Shown here: one piece after another, positions 1 through 14,300 of the stretch
How positions within the stretch are numbered: the first letter of the stretch is position 1
Layout of the letters: each line of letters opens with the position of its first letter
NCBI GenBank assembly: GCA_029339505.1
Contig: JAQISU010000123.1
Location: forward strand, 6,623,501 to 6,687,500
Reading direction: 5' to 3'
Origin: Unio delphinus
Lineage: Eukaryota > Mollusca > Bivalvia > Unionida > Unionidae
Length of the DNA: 64,000 nt
Notes under the pieces: generated by a model
Seen by the model: the letters and a program-made list of their open reading frames with translations, nothing else
Told to the model about the DNA's origin: nothing
Databases searched by the model: none
Position numbers and translations under genes: made by a program

Positions 1-251
1 TTTCTTGACATCTTGTAATTATCAGACATTATTAAAAGCATATTAATCAAGATCTGATGTTTTGAACATAAATGTAATTATGAATTGCTGAAAGACAAAT
101 TTTTACAACAAACAAATGGAGGCACGACTCGTAAGAAAAAACTCTAACAAATTACATGTACAATTAAAATTGTTGAAATTATGAACATTTCACATTTCAT
201 GAAATCACTATCACTAATATTAACAAAATACATTTGTTCAAAACTACATCA

Positions 252-3200
252 TTTATTTGTAGAAAAAATCTAAACTACAAATATTGGAAGATTAAGTGAC
301 CTTTTAGTAACACATTTTACTCAGTTTACCAATTTCAACTGGGGTGTCTGTAATCTGAGAAACAATCTGAAATACATTGGAACAACACGGAGCATCATAA
401 AACAAGAGCAGCCAAAATTATGATGTTGATCATGTTTACAAAATATGTTGTAAAGTTGTTTCAAACAAAGTATATAAAACTACACTTCTCTGCAAAAAAT
501 GACATATGCTTCTGTTCTCATGTACAAATATAACATGTCCACAAAAGTATTTTTTAATTAAAAAATTTTAACAAGAAAGCACTGATCAAAACATTTATCT
601 TGATGTTCAGCAGCAAATTTGTTACACATTGTTACGTATATTTGATTTAAATCATTTAATTTTGTTTGTCAGATTCAAATTTGACATTTTGGGTTTAAAA
701 TTCGTTAGTTGGGAGAGATTTTCTAGAAATGGATGACCTATACACTCTACAAGTAAACAACAGATGTTAACCTCATTTTCTGACCTTGCTTCAGAGTGTA
801 AACAAGCTTCTAAAATGATTGGTTGATTCCAAGGACAAGCTATTATTACTAAAATTATGAAACTACTGATACCTTCTTTAAAGAAACATGTAGCTATTAT
901 TACTAAAATTATGAAACTACTGATACCTTCTTTAAAAGAAATGTGTAGCTATTATTACTAAAATTATGAAACTACTGATACCTTCTTTAAAAGAAATGTG
1001 TAGCTATTATTACTAAAATTATGAAACTACTGATACCTTCTTTAAAAGAAATGTGTAGCTATTATTACTAAAATTATGAAACTACTGATACCTTCTTTAA
1101 AAGAAATGTGTGATTATTTTTGGTCTTACCTTCACGTATGAAGATTTCTGGTCAGGGGGTCCAAAAAATCGTCGAAAAAGATCTCTACAAAATAAAAAAT
1201 AAAAATGTAAAAAAAAAAGAACATGTTATGATGGGATTACATTGAGAGTTAGCTCCACACATGATTCCCATGCTTTTCAAAAGTTAAATTTCCAAATTAT
1301 TTCCAGGGGTTTTCCACGATAAAATTAATTTGTTCAAGGTTTACATATGATCATTACTGAATGGAATTAAAAAACATTTTACTTTATAAAACATGCATTT
1401 TCTAGATTAAAGATGGGTTTTTTCAAGACTCTTCCAAACATCTCAGTTAGAAAAGATGATATGCGCAAAACTACAAAATGTATCACACAAAACAAGTTTG
1501 ATTGTATTCCTATAAATTGGTATGTAAAGTCATTTCAATGTACAGAAATAAACATTCTAACTTTATTTTGCTGACTTGCATTATGTTGCTTAGTGGGAAC
1601 AACATAATGAACATAATCTCATTAAGATGATCAGGTTAAAAATCCATCATTTAAAAACATTTTCAAAAGGATTGATTTAAATTTTGACAGTTGTATAAAC
1701 AAGGACTAAATTTTCTGTAAAATCAACTTGTCTTCTTGAAATTCGCTAAACCAGTCCCCAAACTTGTATTGATACAGGCGCTCTTATCGCTTTTTAATAT
1801 TTAAAACAAGGGAAGATAATTTCTCATTTTAGCTCTGAGATTCATGAGTACGAATTTGGTTTGAAACGAATGTCAGTTAGTTTTCTAATCCTGGTTTCCT
1901 CTAAATATTCCCACCCCATTTTTCACATTTGGACATTTATGTTGGAGTCATTGCAATTGCATATACGAAAAATCCTGGAATTTGCCGCCATCTTGCAGTA
2001 GCAACATATGATATTCGCTTACCAGCAAGCCTATAAAATTTAAACTTTTGCTATATCAACTCATACCTGCATGAAATTGATAGTAAAATTATTCACTTTC
2101 TCAGAAATGGCAAGTATTATAATCACTATGTCTTTAAACCGCTGACAAATTAGACAAAACTAAGGCATAAATGAAACCTGACCAGGTACTTGCCATTTGC
2201 ATTAATAGTCACTTCACAAATCTCAAACAATGCCACTAATTAAACTTGACCAGGTACTTGCCATTTGCATTATTAGTCACTTCACAAATCTCAAACAATG
2301 ACACTAATGAAACCCGACCAGGTACTTGCCATTTGCATTACTAGTCACTTCACAAATCTCAAATAACGACACTAATGAAACCCAACCAGGTACTTGCCAT
2401 TTGCATTACTAGTCACTTCACAAATCTCAAACAATGCCACTAATGAAACCTGACCAGTTACTTGCCATTTGCATTATTAGTCACTTCACAAATCTCAAAC
2501 AATGACACTAATGAAACCCGACCTGGTACTTGCCATCTGCATTACTTGTCACTTCACAAATCTCAAACAACGACACTAATGAAACCCAACCAGATACTTG
2601 CCATCTGCATTATTAGTCACTTCACAAATCTCAAACAATGCCACTAATGAAACCTGACCAGGTACTTGCCATCTGCATTATTAGTCACTTCACAAATCTC
2701 AAACAATGACACTAATGAAACCCGACCAGGTACTTGCCATTTGCATTATAAGTCACTTCACAAATCTCAAACAACGACACTAATGAAACCTGACCAAGTA
2801 CTTGCCATTTGCATTACTAGTCACTTCACAAATCTCAAACAATGCCACTAATGAAACCCGACCAGGTACTTGCCATTTGCATTATAAGTCACTTCACAAA
2901 TCTCAAACAACGACACTAATGAAACCCGACCAAGTACTTGCCATTTGCATTATAAGTCACTTCACAAATCTCAAACAACGACACTAATGAAACCCGACCA
3001 AGTACTTGCCATTTGCATTACTTGTCACTTCACAAATCTCAAACAACGACACTAATGAAACCCGACCAGGTACTTGCCATTTGCATTATTAGTCACGTCA
3101 CAAATCTCAAACAACGGTACTAATGCAACCTGACCAGTTACTTGCCATTTGCATTATAAGTCACTTCACAAATCTCAAACAACATCGGAAGTCTATTAGT

Positions 3201-6200
3201 CATGTGATATCAACAACAGACTCTATTTTAATGTTGTACAGAAATAAAGATATATTAAATGAAAGTCAGATAATTTTTTGTATAAACAAGCAATCGAGCC
3301 AGTCTGATTTATTAAGCAGAGAGCACAGTCAATGTGGTAGTCACGTGATACAATAAAAATCCAGATATTGTTCTTGGAATGTATAAATATGGAAAATTTT
3401 GTTTTCTTTCATTTTTTAAATTATTATTACAATCAGTCTGTTATTTAATATTTATTTTTTTTGTGTGGAAAAAGTGGGTTGCTAGACTTGTGTGCTCATG
3501 CAACTAGCAATGCAAATCACAAGTACCAGGTCACATTTCATCAATGCCGTAGTTTTATCTTGTCTTTCAGCAGCTTAAAGACGTAACGATTTTAATACTC
3601 AAAATTTCTGAGAAAATAAGATTTTTTTAAAATCCATTTTGTGCATGTATTACTCGATCTAACAATGTTTAAAGTTTGCTAGGCCATCTGGTAAGTGGCT
3701 ACACTTTGACACCACAATGTTTGCCACTTGTGATGCTACACTGGTTTTTATTCCTTGTACATAAGATATGAATTTTTAGCCGGTTTTGAAAATAAAAGTC
3801 TACTAGATGAATCTAATCAAATGAGCACTTTGATTTACTCGGCATATATGTTTCTTGCAAGCATGCAAGTGATCCATACTGCACCCTATGAATATTCTGG
3901 TTAGAACTCGATAAATTTAACTCATGATCAATTTAGCTAAGACTCAATTATGTGATTGTTTCAGGCATCAAGTGGTGTTGTAAAATTCATTGGTTTTCCC
4001 CAACTTTCATCAATATTTGCGAAATTCCAGGACTTTTCGTGGTTGTGGAAAACATTATCATTTCTTCTGACTTTTTCCCGGTAGCGTGGGAACCCTGTAC
4101 ATAAAGCTAACTGCACTTGTAACATATAAAACCATTACAAACAAGATTGTACTTTGTCAAACCTACTGCAGTATCAAAACAATTCTAAAGAACCAAAATT
4201 ATACACATAAAAGGAAAAATTATTTAGTGACATGAACAAATAATCAAGTCATCTTATGCATACATATACGCCTATCAAATGTATTTGTCTGTCAAGTATG
4301 TACATTATCAATCAATTTTCGTCAAGGTGTTTACTTAAAAGTTTAGAATCCAAACTATTCCAAACTAAAAGAAAATGACTTTTTTGACTCGTAATAACTT
4401 ACATGGCAGACAACTGCTTAACACATTAACCACTGGAGCCACATTTATGGGGCATGAGGTAGTAGCCTACTGCCTAGCAAAGTAGCGTTAATGTCATGTA
4501 AGATACATTAAAGTGGGTGCTATTAAAGAAAGGTAGACAGAATTAGCTCTACGATGATATCAAACAATCTTGACATTTTAGTTGCACAACAAATTAGAGG
4601 GAAAACCAAATGTTTTGGACCCTTTTTTTTCACCCAAAATTCGCCTGTGGTCAGAATTCAAATTTGTGTCCAGATTTGAGACTTTTTGGCCTTAGATCTG
4701 AGGCAGACCGGTCTGTACTGTACACAGGCAGGTGCTCCTTGAAACCATGTTGACGATAACTTCTAATGATAGTTTCTGACAGTACAAGTGGTTTCTGATG
4801 CTTTTGAATAGTACAATTGGATTCTGATGCTTGTGAATAGTACAATTGGATTCTGATGCTTTTGAATAGTACAATTGGATTCTGATGCTTGTGAATAGTA
4901 CAATTGGATTCTGATGCTTTTGAATAGTACAATTGGATTCTGATGCTTTTGAATAGTACAATTGGATTCTGATGTTTTTGAATAGCACAATTGGATTCTG
5001 ATGTTTGTGAATAGTACAATTGGATTCTGATGTTTTTGAATAGTACAATTGGATTCTGATGTTTTTGAATAGTACAATTGGATTCTGATGCTTGTGAATA
5101 GTACAATTGGATTCTGATGCTTGTGAATAGTACAATTGGATTCTGATGCTTGTGAATAGTACAAGTGGTTTCTGATGCTTTTGAATAGTACAATTGGATT
5201 CTGATGCTTGTGAATAGTACAATTGGATTCTGATGCTTGTGAATAGTACAATTGGATTCTGATGCTTTTGAATAGTACAATTGGATTCTGATGCTTTTGA
5301 ATAGTACAATTGGATTCTGATGCTTGAATAGTACAATTGGATTCTGATGCTTGTGAATAGTACAATTGGATTCTGATGTTTGTGAATAGTACAATTGGAT
5401 TCTGATGCTTGTGAATAGTACAATTGGATTCTGATGCTTTTGAATAGTACAATTGGATTCTGATGCTTGAATAGTACAATTGGATTCTGATGCTTGTGAA
5501 TAGTACAATTGGATTCTGATGTTTGTGAATAGTACAATTGGATTCTGATGTTTTTGAATAGTACAATTGGATTCTGATGCTTGTGAATAGTACAATTGGA
5601 TTCTGATGCTTGTGAATAGTACAGTTGGATTCGGATGTTTTTGAATAGTACAATTGGATTCTGATGCTTGTGAATAGTACAATTGGATTCTGATGCTTGT
5701 GAATAGTACAATTGGATTCTGATGCTTGTGAATAGTACAAGTGGTTTCTGATGCTTTTGAATAGTACAATTGGATTCTGATGCTTTTGAATAGTACAATT
5801 GGATTCTGATGTTTTTGAATAGTACAATTCGATTCTGATGCTTGTGAATAGTACAATTGGATTCTGATGCTTTTGAAAAGTACCATTGGATTCTGATGCT
5901 TTTGAATAGTACAAGTGGTTTCTGATGCTTTTGAATAGTACAATTGGATTCTGATGCTTGTGAATAGTACAATTGGATTCGGATGCTTGTGAATAGTACA
6001 ATTGGATTCGGATGTTTTTGAATAGTACAATTGGATTCTGATGCTTGTGAATAGTACAATTGGATTCTGATGCTTGTGAATAGTACAAGTGGTTTCTGAT
6101 GCTTTTGAATAGTATAATTGGATTCTGATGCTTTTGAATAGTACAATTGGATTCTGATGTTTTTGAATAGTACAATTGGATTCTGATAACAAATTTGGAC

Positions 6201-8313
6201 AGTTCAAGTATATTCTGATAATGAGTTTAAATGGTACAAGTGGATTCTGATAACGATTTTGGAACAGTAGAAGTGGATTTTGGTAACAAATTTGAATAGT
6301 ACAAGTGAATTCCAATGTAATGACAGTTAAAAAAGATAGTCCTAAAAATATTAACCAATAAAAATAAAAACGTTTTCATCCCTTACCTGGTTTCCCTGAA
6401 ATAGAACGGGTCACGTGCTAAAGAAAAAAATAAAAGAGACAATCTTATATTATTCTGAAATACAATTCAATACCATATGCACAGTGTTCATGTCTACAAT
6501 GACAATGCAGGCTATAAATATATAAAGCATCTCATTAGAGAAGAACAGTCATACTTTGAATGGGTGTGTGTGTGTAATTAGGATTTTAAACATAGCTTTA
6601 ACAATTTTTCAGTCATATTGCTACAATGTCTGCAGTGAGGCAGTTTATAGTGATATCTAGCACTGGGACACCATGCTACAAACATGTAGCGCGATGTCCC
6701 ACCCAGTCACATTATCCTGACACGAGGCCGACCAGTCCTAACAATAATCTTTTAATGCTGAGCGCCAAGCGAGGCTGCTGTTAGTACCATTTTTATAAAT
6801 CATTGGTGTGAATCAGCCGGGGATTGAATGGCAGACACGCTAACCGATATGCCACCAGAGCGGTTAATACTTTGAATGACGTGTTCATATATAATTATAA
6901 ACAGAACTAAAAAAACAGCACCAATAAAATTATTCAGGTATAAACTGTACATTACCGAGTCCTGATGCAAGTGAACTTAAAGTTGTGTGACTTGCCAAGT
7001 AAAATTACAGAAAAATATATGATTAATTTAAAGTGTCAGTGCCAATTTAATCTTAATCAGGATATTTATATAACTGTTATAAAATAAAACTCGTGTTTTC
7101 AAGAAAGAATTTGTTTCTTTAGGTTTTTTCGGATCTTTATAATATATAAATGCTATACTGAATCAAAATGTTTCTTGATTCATCTGAAAAGAGAATTTGG
7201 TTCAACATAATAACTCACGTTCCTATCAAATGAATAGAGAAATATAAACTCCTATGAATTCTCAACTGCTTTCAGATTACATTACAAAAACATTCTCTGA
7301 GTAACCTCTCAAACGGGCCAGTTTGTATTTTTTTTGGCCAGTTTGTATTTTTTTTAAATTATAAAACAGTTCTAATTCTTAACAGTACATGGCTAAAACA
7401 AGAAACTAATATAACATCTAGATATTGTTTAAAAAAAAGGATGTTTTTAAATGCGTATAGTTCAGTCTTTGGATGTCCATTCACCTAACACAAAAAAAAT
7501 GTCTGTGCAGAAACCTATTGCTTCTTTCAGTCATATTAACCTTGACGTTTCACCTTTACTATCCCAGAAACAATAGACATATTAAACCATGCAAAAACCA
7601 TCCCACAAAATCTGCAATGTTTAACTAATGCTATTGTGCAGAAATCATTCTTCCTCTTTCAGTCAGTGTCCATGATCTTTCTCACTCCAATTTCAATAGG
7701 GTTCCTACCTTTTCAAAATGTAGGCCATCAATAGAGTTCCTCCCAAGGAACAACTGAGTTCATCCCTATTCAAAATGTAGGCCATCAATAGGGTTTTTCA
7801 CTGCTAGAGTTCTCTCCCATTCAATGTGCATGGCAAGTGTAGCTATGGGCCAGCTTAAGTCATTATACTGAAACAATTCTTTTCTCTTAGACTACACACC
7901 ATGGTCCCCACATTTATCTAAAGATAAATTTCCAGGTCAGTTCTAGGATTTTTCCTGGATGAAATTATTTTTTTCAAGGTTCACATATGACCACTTCTGA
8001 ATTGAATTAAAGAACATTTTAGATTATAAAACATGTGTTTTCTATATCTTAAGAAGTTTCTCTTCCAAGACTCCAAAACATCGAAGTCAGAAAAGATGAT
8101 CATGTACAAAAAACCACAAAATGTATCACACAAAACAAGTCTGATTATATTCCAATAAACTGGCATGTAAAGTCATTTCAGTACACAGAATAAAAATTCT
8201 AATTTCATTTTGCTGACCCGCATTATGTTGCCTTAGAAGGAACAACATAATGACCATAAATTAGTTGCTTCCTTTCAAACCTATAATTCTAAAGAATTAT
8301 ATAGCCATACACA

Positions 8314-8373
<60 letters not shown>

Positions 8374-11300
8374 GATATAATCTTCGAGAATGAGTTAACA
8401 ATTTCTATTACAGTATAAAAAAAAAACAATAAATGCAAATAATTAGAATATTTTGTCTTGTAAAGAGTTTAACCATGAATTTAACTGTGCCAATAAAATC
8501 TCAAACAAGATTTTTCAAACAACCTAATCTCCTTAAGATGATCTAGTTTCAAATCTACCATTTAAAAATCATTTTCAAATGGGTTGATTTAAATTTTGAC
8601 AAAAGATCTTCAAAAATATAAAATGTTATATAAACAAGGACTGAATTTTTCTGCAAAATCAACTTAACTTCTTGTAATTCGCTAAACCAGTCCCCAAACC
8701 TGTATTGATACTGGGCTCGTTATTTTTAATATTTTCCACCATATCTACCAATTTTGCGCATCGGTATATTGGCACAACGATACACCATTCTTGTCAACAT
8801 TGAATTATGTGTTGGTTCAGGTCAAAAATCCAACTTGTATCAAGAAAGAATGATCATCCTTGAATTAAAGAAAGTGTTTTTTTATCAAGTGTACAAAAAT
8901 ATCCCATATTTCTAACCTAAATGTAATTTATAAATGTCAATATAAAGACCCACTACAATGCCTTTTTGAACATTTAACCCAGAAAATCCTATTTACTTTG
9001 TATCTTTTAGAATCATACAAATAAATACATGATATAAAATCTAGAAATATATACCTTAAAATGAAACTGCATTTTAATCCAAGTTTCCAAATTTGCAAAT
9101 GGTTGTCCAACACATACAAAAAATCATCTGCATCCAAAATGTCAACTTGCCACTTTTCAAGACATTCCCTGATGTATAGTCTTGTTTCTAAATTCTCTGG
9201 TATTTTTTCCCTTAAACCAGACATTGCAAATACATTACATCTTATTTATTGTCATTTCCCTTCAACATAACAGTTTACAAGATCTATTTAGTTTGCTTAA
9301 TATATCTTGACATTTATTGCCAATGCTATGCTGAAGTTTGTAAAACCGACTATAAACCAGACATAATTATTCGACTGAAATACATACCGAAAAAGTCCAA
9401 AGTAATGTATTTCATTTCCATAGCCCAATGGTTAAATATTACATCTTTTCAAAGCTATGTGCAGAATAGGTTGACATATCGCGAGTCACGAAAACAAAGA
9501 GGTGTTATTCGGTGGGTCTAAAATTAATATTATTTTGAACAGAATATTTTGGTGACAATTGTCTCTTTTGAAACGGTAAGCATTGCAGTTATTTTATTTT
9601 CATCAATCAATCACAGTTGGTATGCTTTTTGCTTAAGTACTGGAGAGGGAAACCTTGAGTGTGCAGAAATGCCAGACTGCATTGTAGCTCTGAGATTCAA
9701 CAACAAAATTTAAACTTATTTTATATCAACTCATACCTGCATGAAATTGATAGGAAAATGATTTATTTTCTCAGAAATGTCAAGTATTATAATTGTTATG
9801 TCTTTCATCCGCTGACAGACTAGATGACACCATGACAAAGATGAAACCTGACCCGATACTAGTCACATTACTTCACAAATCTCAAATGATGACATCAAAA
9901 GTCCAATAGTCACATGATATTAACAACAAACTCTTTTTTATATCTTTTTCTCTACAATATTTGAAAATGTGATTGGCAGACTTGTGTACTCATGTGACTG
10001 GCAATGTAAATCGCAAGTACCAGGCCACAGTTCATCAACAACGTAGTTTAATCTTGTCTTTCAGCAGCTTAAAGACATAACAATTTTAATACTCACAATT
10101 TCTGAGAACATAAGTAATTTTCATATCGATTTCATGCATGTATAAATGTATCACTTGATCTAACAAACTTTAAAGTTTGCTAGGCCATCTACCGTATTTT
10201 CCCGCATATATCCCGCACACGCAGATAATCCGCACCCTCATATAGCCCGCGAGTTTTGGGGTTTTGTGTAAAAAATCGTTGGCATAACCCGCACCTTTGT
10301 ATAACCCGCAACCAGATTGATGAACTTTTATGTGCATGTTCACATTGTCTACCATTACTGTTTTTAGAAGGACCGAATTCGTCTAATGCTCACACGTGGA
10401 TGACGAACGATACTACAACTAATTTTCACTCACCCGCCCAACATGCAAATTTGTATTTACGCTATCAAGTCAGTCGGCCCCGGTCCATAATCATCCCTCT
10501 GCATCAGTTCAAGTTAGTCACCCTGCCTCCACTATATTCCGGCTGGCAGTCGGCAGATTTGAATTTTGAAGCCAGGTACTTGTGAGCCGGATATGCGATG
10601 GTGTGAGGTTCTGAGGCTGAATGCCACAATTGTCAATTTCGAATGTAGCTCGCATGACGTCATTTACCGGTAACTATTCAGGCTCGGTACACAGTGCTTG
10701 TGCGCGTAGGCTGTCTATAGGAGCTGTGCCTCAACTACAGGCTACATAAACACGGACATTTCTAAATAATCTTGTATTCTTGTGAAGTGTAGATTCGAGT
10801 TTAAATAATTTCTTTCTGTTTAATTTAAAAAATGCCGAAACGAAAGTCTTACACAGCCGACTTCAAGCTAACTGCCATTGCGTATGCTGAAGTGCATGGC
10901 AATAGAGCCACAGGCAGAAAATTTGATATTGATGAGAGTGTAATCCGAGGTTGGAGAAAAGAAAAAGGAACATTGGAGAAGATGAATCCACGAAAACGTG
11001 CTCGTCGCATACCTAAAGCAAAATAGCCTCTTGAAGCTGACCTGAAGCAGTGGATCATGGCCCAGCGGGACAACAACCGACCAGTCTCGGCAGTTGCCAT
11101 CAAACTGAAGGCCAAACTCATGGCGGCAGAGAAGCACATTGATGATTTCGAAGGAGGAGTGAATTGGGTATATAAATTTATGAAGAGGAACCAATTGTCA
11201 GTCAGAACACGAACGACCGTCGGCCAACGTCTACCCGAGAATTGGGAGAAGAAGATGGATGATTTTCGTGAATTCGTCGCCAAGGAAATTCAGGAGCTTG

Positions 11301-14300
11301 ACCTTCCCCGTTCTGCCATTATTAATATGGACGAAGTACTGATGTGTTTCGACATTCCGGCAACAAGGTCGGTGGACCCATAGTTTATAGTAAAATAATA
11401 TCAATCAAAGAAAATAAAGTTTGATTTTTTGTCTTCTTCTCTGCTATTTATTACGTCTTTGTTTTCAATCATCGGAAGCGGTCTTTTCGAGACAAGTCAA
11501 CAAGATAAACAACAAAACAGTTGTTTATCATTAAAATATTAATTAATTCAAAATACGTAAAATTAGGTAGTTATTTCAATTGAAAACAGAAAATATTGAT
11601 TATGAAAATGTGACGGATACGAAATTTTAAGTTTTTATCCGGAAGTGTTGATTTGGTCCCGATACTGTAAGTTGTTGTAAAGTCACCGTAGTAGCCATAA
11701 TATCCAACCCTAGCAAAACAAAATTAGAACAATATATAAGTTATGTAGTTGTTTTTTCAAACAATATATTGAAATATTATTATGTGTAAAAAAAATTGTG
11801 ATATAGCCCGCACCCTTATATAACCAGCACAGACACACACACGCGAGGTTTGTAAAATCTGGTATAACACGCTGGGTTTGTAAAATCTGGTATAACACGC
11901 TGGATATATGCGGGAAAATACGGTATTAAGCGGCTATGCTTTGACACCACCAATGACCACCATGTTGGCCTCTTGTGATGCTAGACTGGTTTTCATACCT
12001 TTCACATAAGGAAATATATGGATATCAAGCTGACTTAGAAAAAAAAATGTCTATTGGACAAGTCTAATCAACTGAGCATTTGGATTTACTCAGCTTATAT
12101 GTTTTTTGCAAGTACCCAAATGATTTATACTGCACCCTCTGAATATTCATTTTAAAACAAGACTAATTTAGCTCACAATCACATTAGTTATGACTCAATT
12201 ATGTGATTGTTTTGGGCAGCCAATTTTGGCTGAACATTCCTGGGTTTTTCCAGACTTTCATCAATATTTGCGAAATTCAAGGACTTTACACGGTTGGGAA
12301 AACATAATCACTTATCTAGACCCTTTCCCGATAGCATGGAAACCATGACAAGGTAACCATGACTTCAACTGTTTAAGCCTAAAACTGGTTGTGTTTTTAC
12401 TTAGCCCATGTTTAAGCCATCCACAAAGTTTGGCAATATTGAGAATTCCAGCTATTGTGCAGAAACTATTATTCTTTAAGTAGATGATCTTTATTTCTGA
12501 CCCCAAATATAGCTCTTCTGTATCCTATGTGCATGCTATCCACAAAGTCTGGTAAACTGTAAATAGTGGAAAACACCCCATTATTGTGCAGAAACCATTT
12601 GTCTTCCTTCAGTTTAAGTGACCTTGACCTTTCAACTCAAAATCAATGGCCTTCTTCCATTAGACCATGTACAAGTCATCCATAAAGTTTGGTTATCATA
12701 TCACAATACACCTGACCTAATGAGAGGCATATAATACACCGAGTATTGTCTTTTTAAATCTACCCAAAAAATTTAAATGACCTACTGAAGGACATGTAAT
12801 GGTTTAGCAAAGATTACATCATCAGCAGCATTTAGTTCTAGATAAAATTCATATAAAGTCAACTATTGAATATCTGAATTGTACAACAGTGTTGCACTTA
12901 TGGCTGTACAGTCTTGTATTTTTTATAACCTTTAGTGACATTGACCACTTGTTTGTGCCAAAACAGATGTGGATGAACACCCACTAATGAAAAGTTGTAA
13001 GCATTTTATTTACTGATGAAAATTAATGACCAGACAGACGTGCCTGCATTGTCACGATTTAAAAAACATAGCATAAAATATTACAAGAAACCTACAATAC
13101 CATGCCAATGGGGCAAAACTCATATTGTGTACAACATCAGTTTAAAAAAAAAGAAAATTATGTCAATAAAGTGTTTTCCTAGTTTCAGAAATGAAAATAT
13201 AAATTAAAGAAATCAAAATAGAAATTATTGTTTCATGTACAGCATGTAACTTCATTTAGGACAGACCAGAAATGCATTTATCACATATGTAATAACTCAA
13301 TTGTTTTTACTGCTGGTTTACGCAAGTTAGAATGTTGTTATTGTTGCTATGGGCTTAACATTATATTTGCAACAAATTATGGCTATTGATGGTGGCCAGT
13401 ATATATGGTGGAGGAAGAACCTGAGAAAGCACTATTAACCACTATTAATCTAGTGGCATGCTTTCTCAAATACCCATGCTGGTTGAGCCTGAGACTTGAA
13501 CCCATGCAGACACAGGTGAGATGCCAGTGGAACAGATGGCAAGTGCCTTACACCATCCAGCCCGAAATTAGGTAACAAAACTCTAGTCATAGATATACCC
13601 ATGACTTTGTTACTTATGTCTTAACAAGCTTTGATATGTTTGCAACTAAAAATAACAATTATTGCAAATCAATTATACTTTCTGAAGCAAAAATCTTCAT
13701 GGCTGATTGAATACATGTTTAGTACACATAATACATTTATATCTTTTATATCTGTCTTATCAAATGCATTTTCAGTCAATTACACCATATACCCCCCCCC
13801 AATCTGGTTATCTTTAATCCAAAACAATGCAGCAACCCTATTCAAAACTTTAGCAACAGGTTGCGTAAAAATGTAATATAAAATCAACAGTAGTTATATC
13901 TAAAACAAGAGAGTTTGGTTCACCAACAATGATCTAGCAAGAATCAGAATAATTGTATGCATTCTAATGGACAAAGTTTTAATTACATGAATTTACGTCA
14001 AATCATTTAATGCCAAATTTTGGATCAAATTAAAAAGTTAAAGTCTGATTTGAGATGTGGTATAATTAGACTGTAAACCAGATAAAGTTAAACCCTGCAT
14101 GTTTTGAAGAATATTTACAACATGTCAGTATTTTCTACACAACATAAAATGTTTCATAAAAATTCTTACCAAATGACTTGGAATCCAAAAATGGAAGCTT
14201 ATCCTGGTTCTGAGCCAGCTTTGCCACATCTTCCAAGAAGGTCTTGGCCATACTCACTTTACCTAAAAATTGAGTTCTCCAGTTTTTAGATACATGATTC

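Larger units (their letters stand above)
7900..12347 (+). mobile_element. Non-autonomous DNA element copy 2, hAT-like ends, interrupted by a pogo insertion
   Basis: The partner of 1260-4097. Ends read CATGGTCCCCAC and (inverted) CATGGTTTCC. It contains a TC/TA microsatellite at 8313-8372 absent from copy 1, one degenerate 68-bp unit instead of fifteen, and a 1.73-kb pogo-type element at 10192-11923. The exon at 9055-9196 of the minus-strand gene lies between blocks shared with copy 1, which is awkward for a pure transposon reading and favours a local duplication for part of it. Confidence 0.42.

Noticed and set aside
839..1112. CRISPR-like array
   Set aside because: Direct 55-bp repeats have no unique spacers, and the window is eukaryotic.
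2462..3356. Series of 61-77 codon frames
   Set aside because: They fall at multiples of the 68-bp unit and are repeat artefacts.
4651..6315. Long minus-strand open frames of 470-554 codons
   Set aside because: They are the 29-bp minisatellite read in three frames; the repeated peptide is one 29-residue cycle in each frame, as expected from the period alone.
10849..11283. Minus-strand frames across the transposase
   Set aside because: Shadows of the plus-strand pogo transposase.
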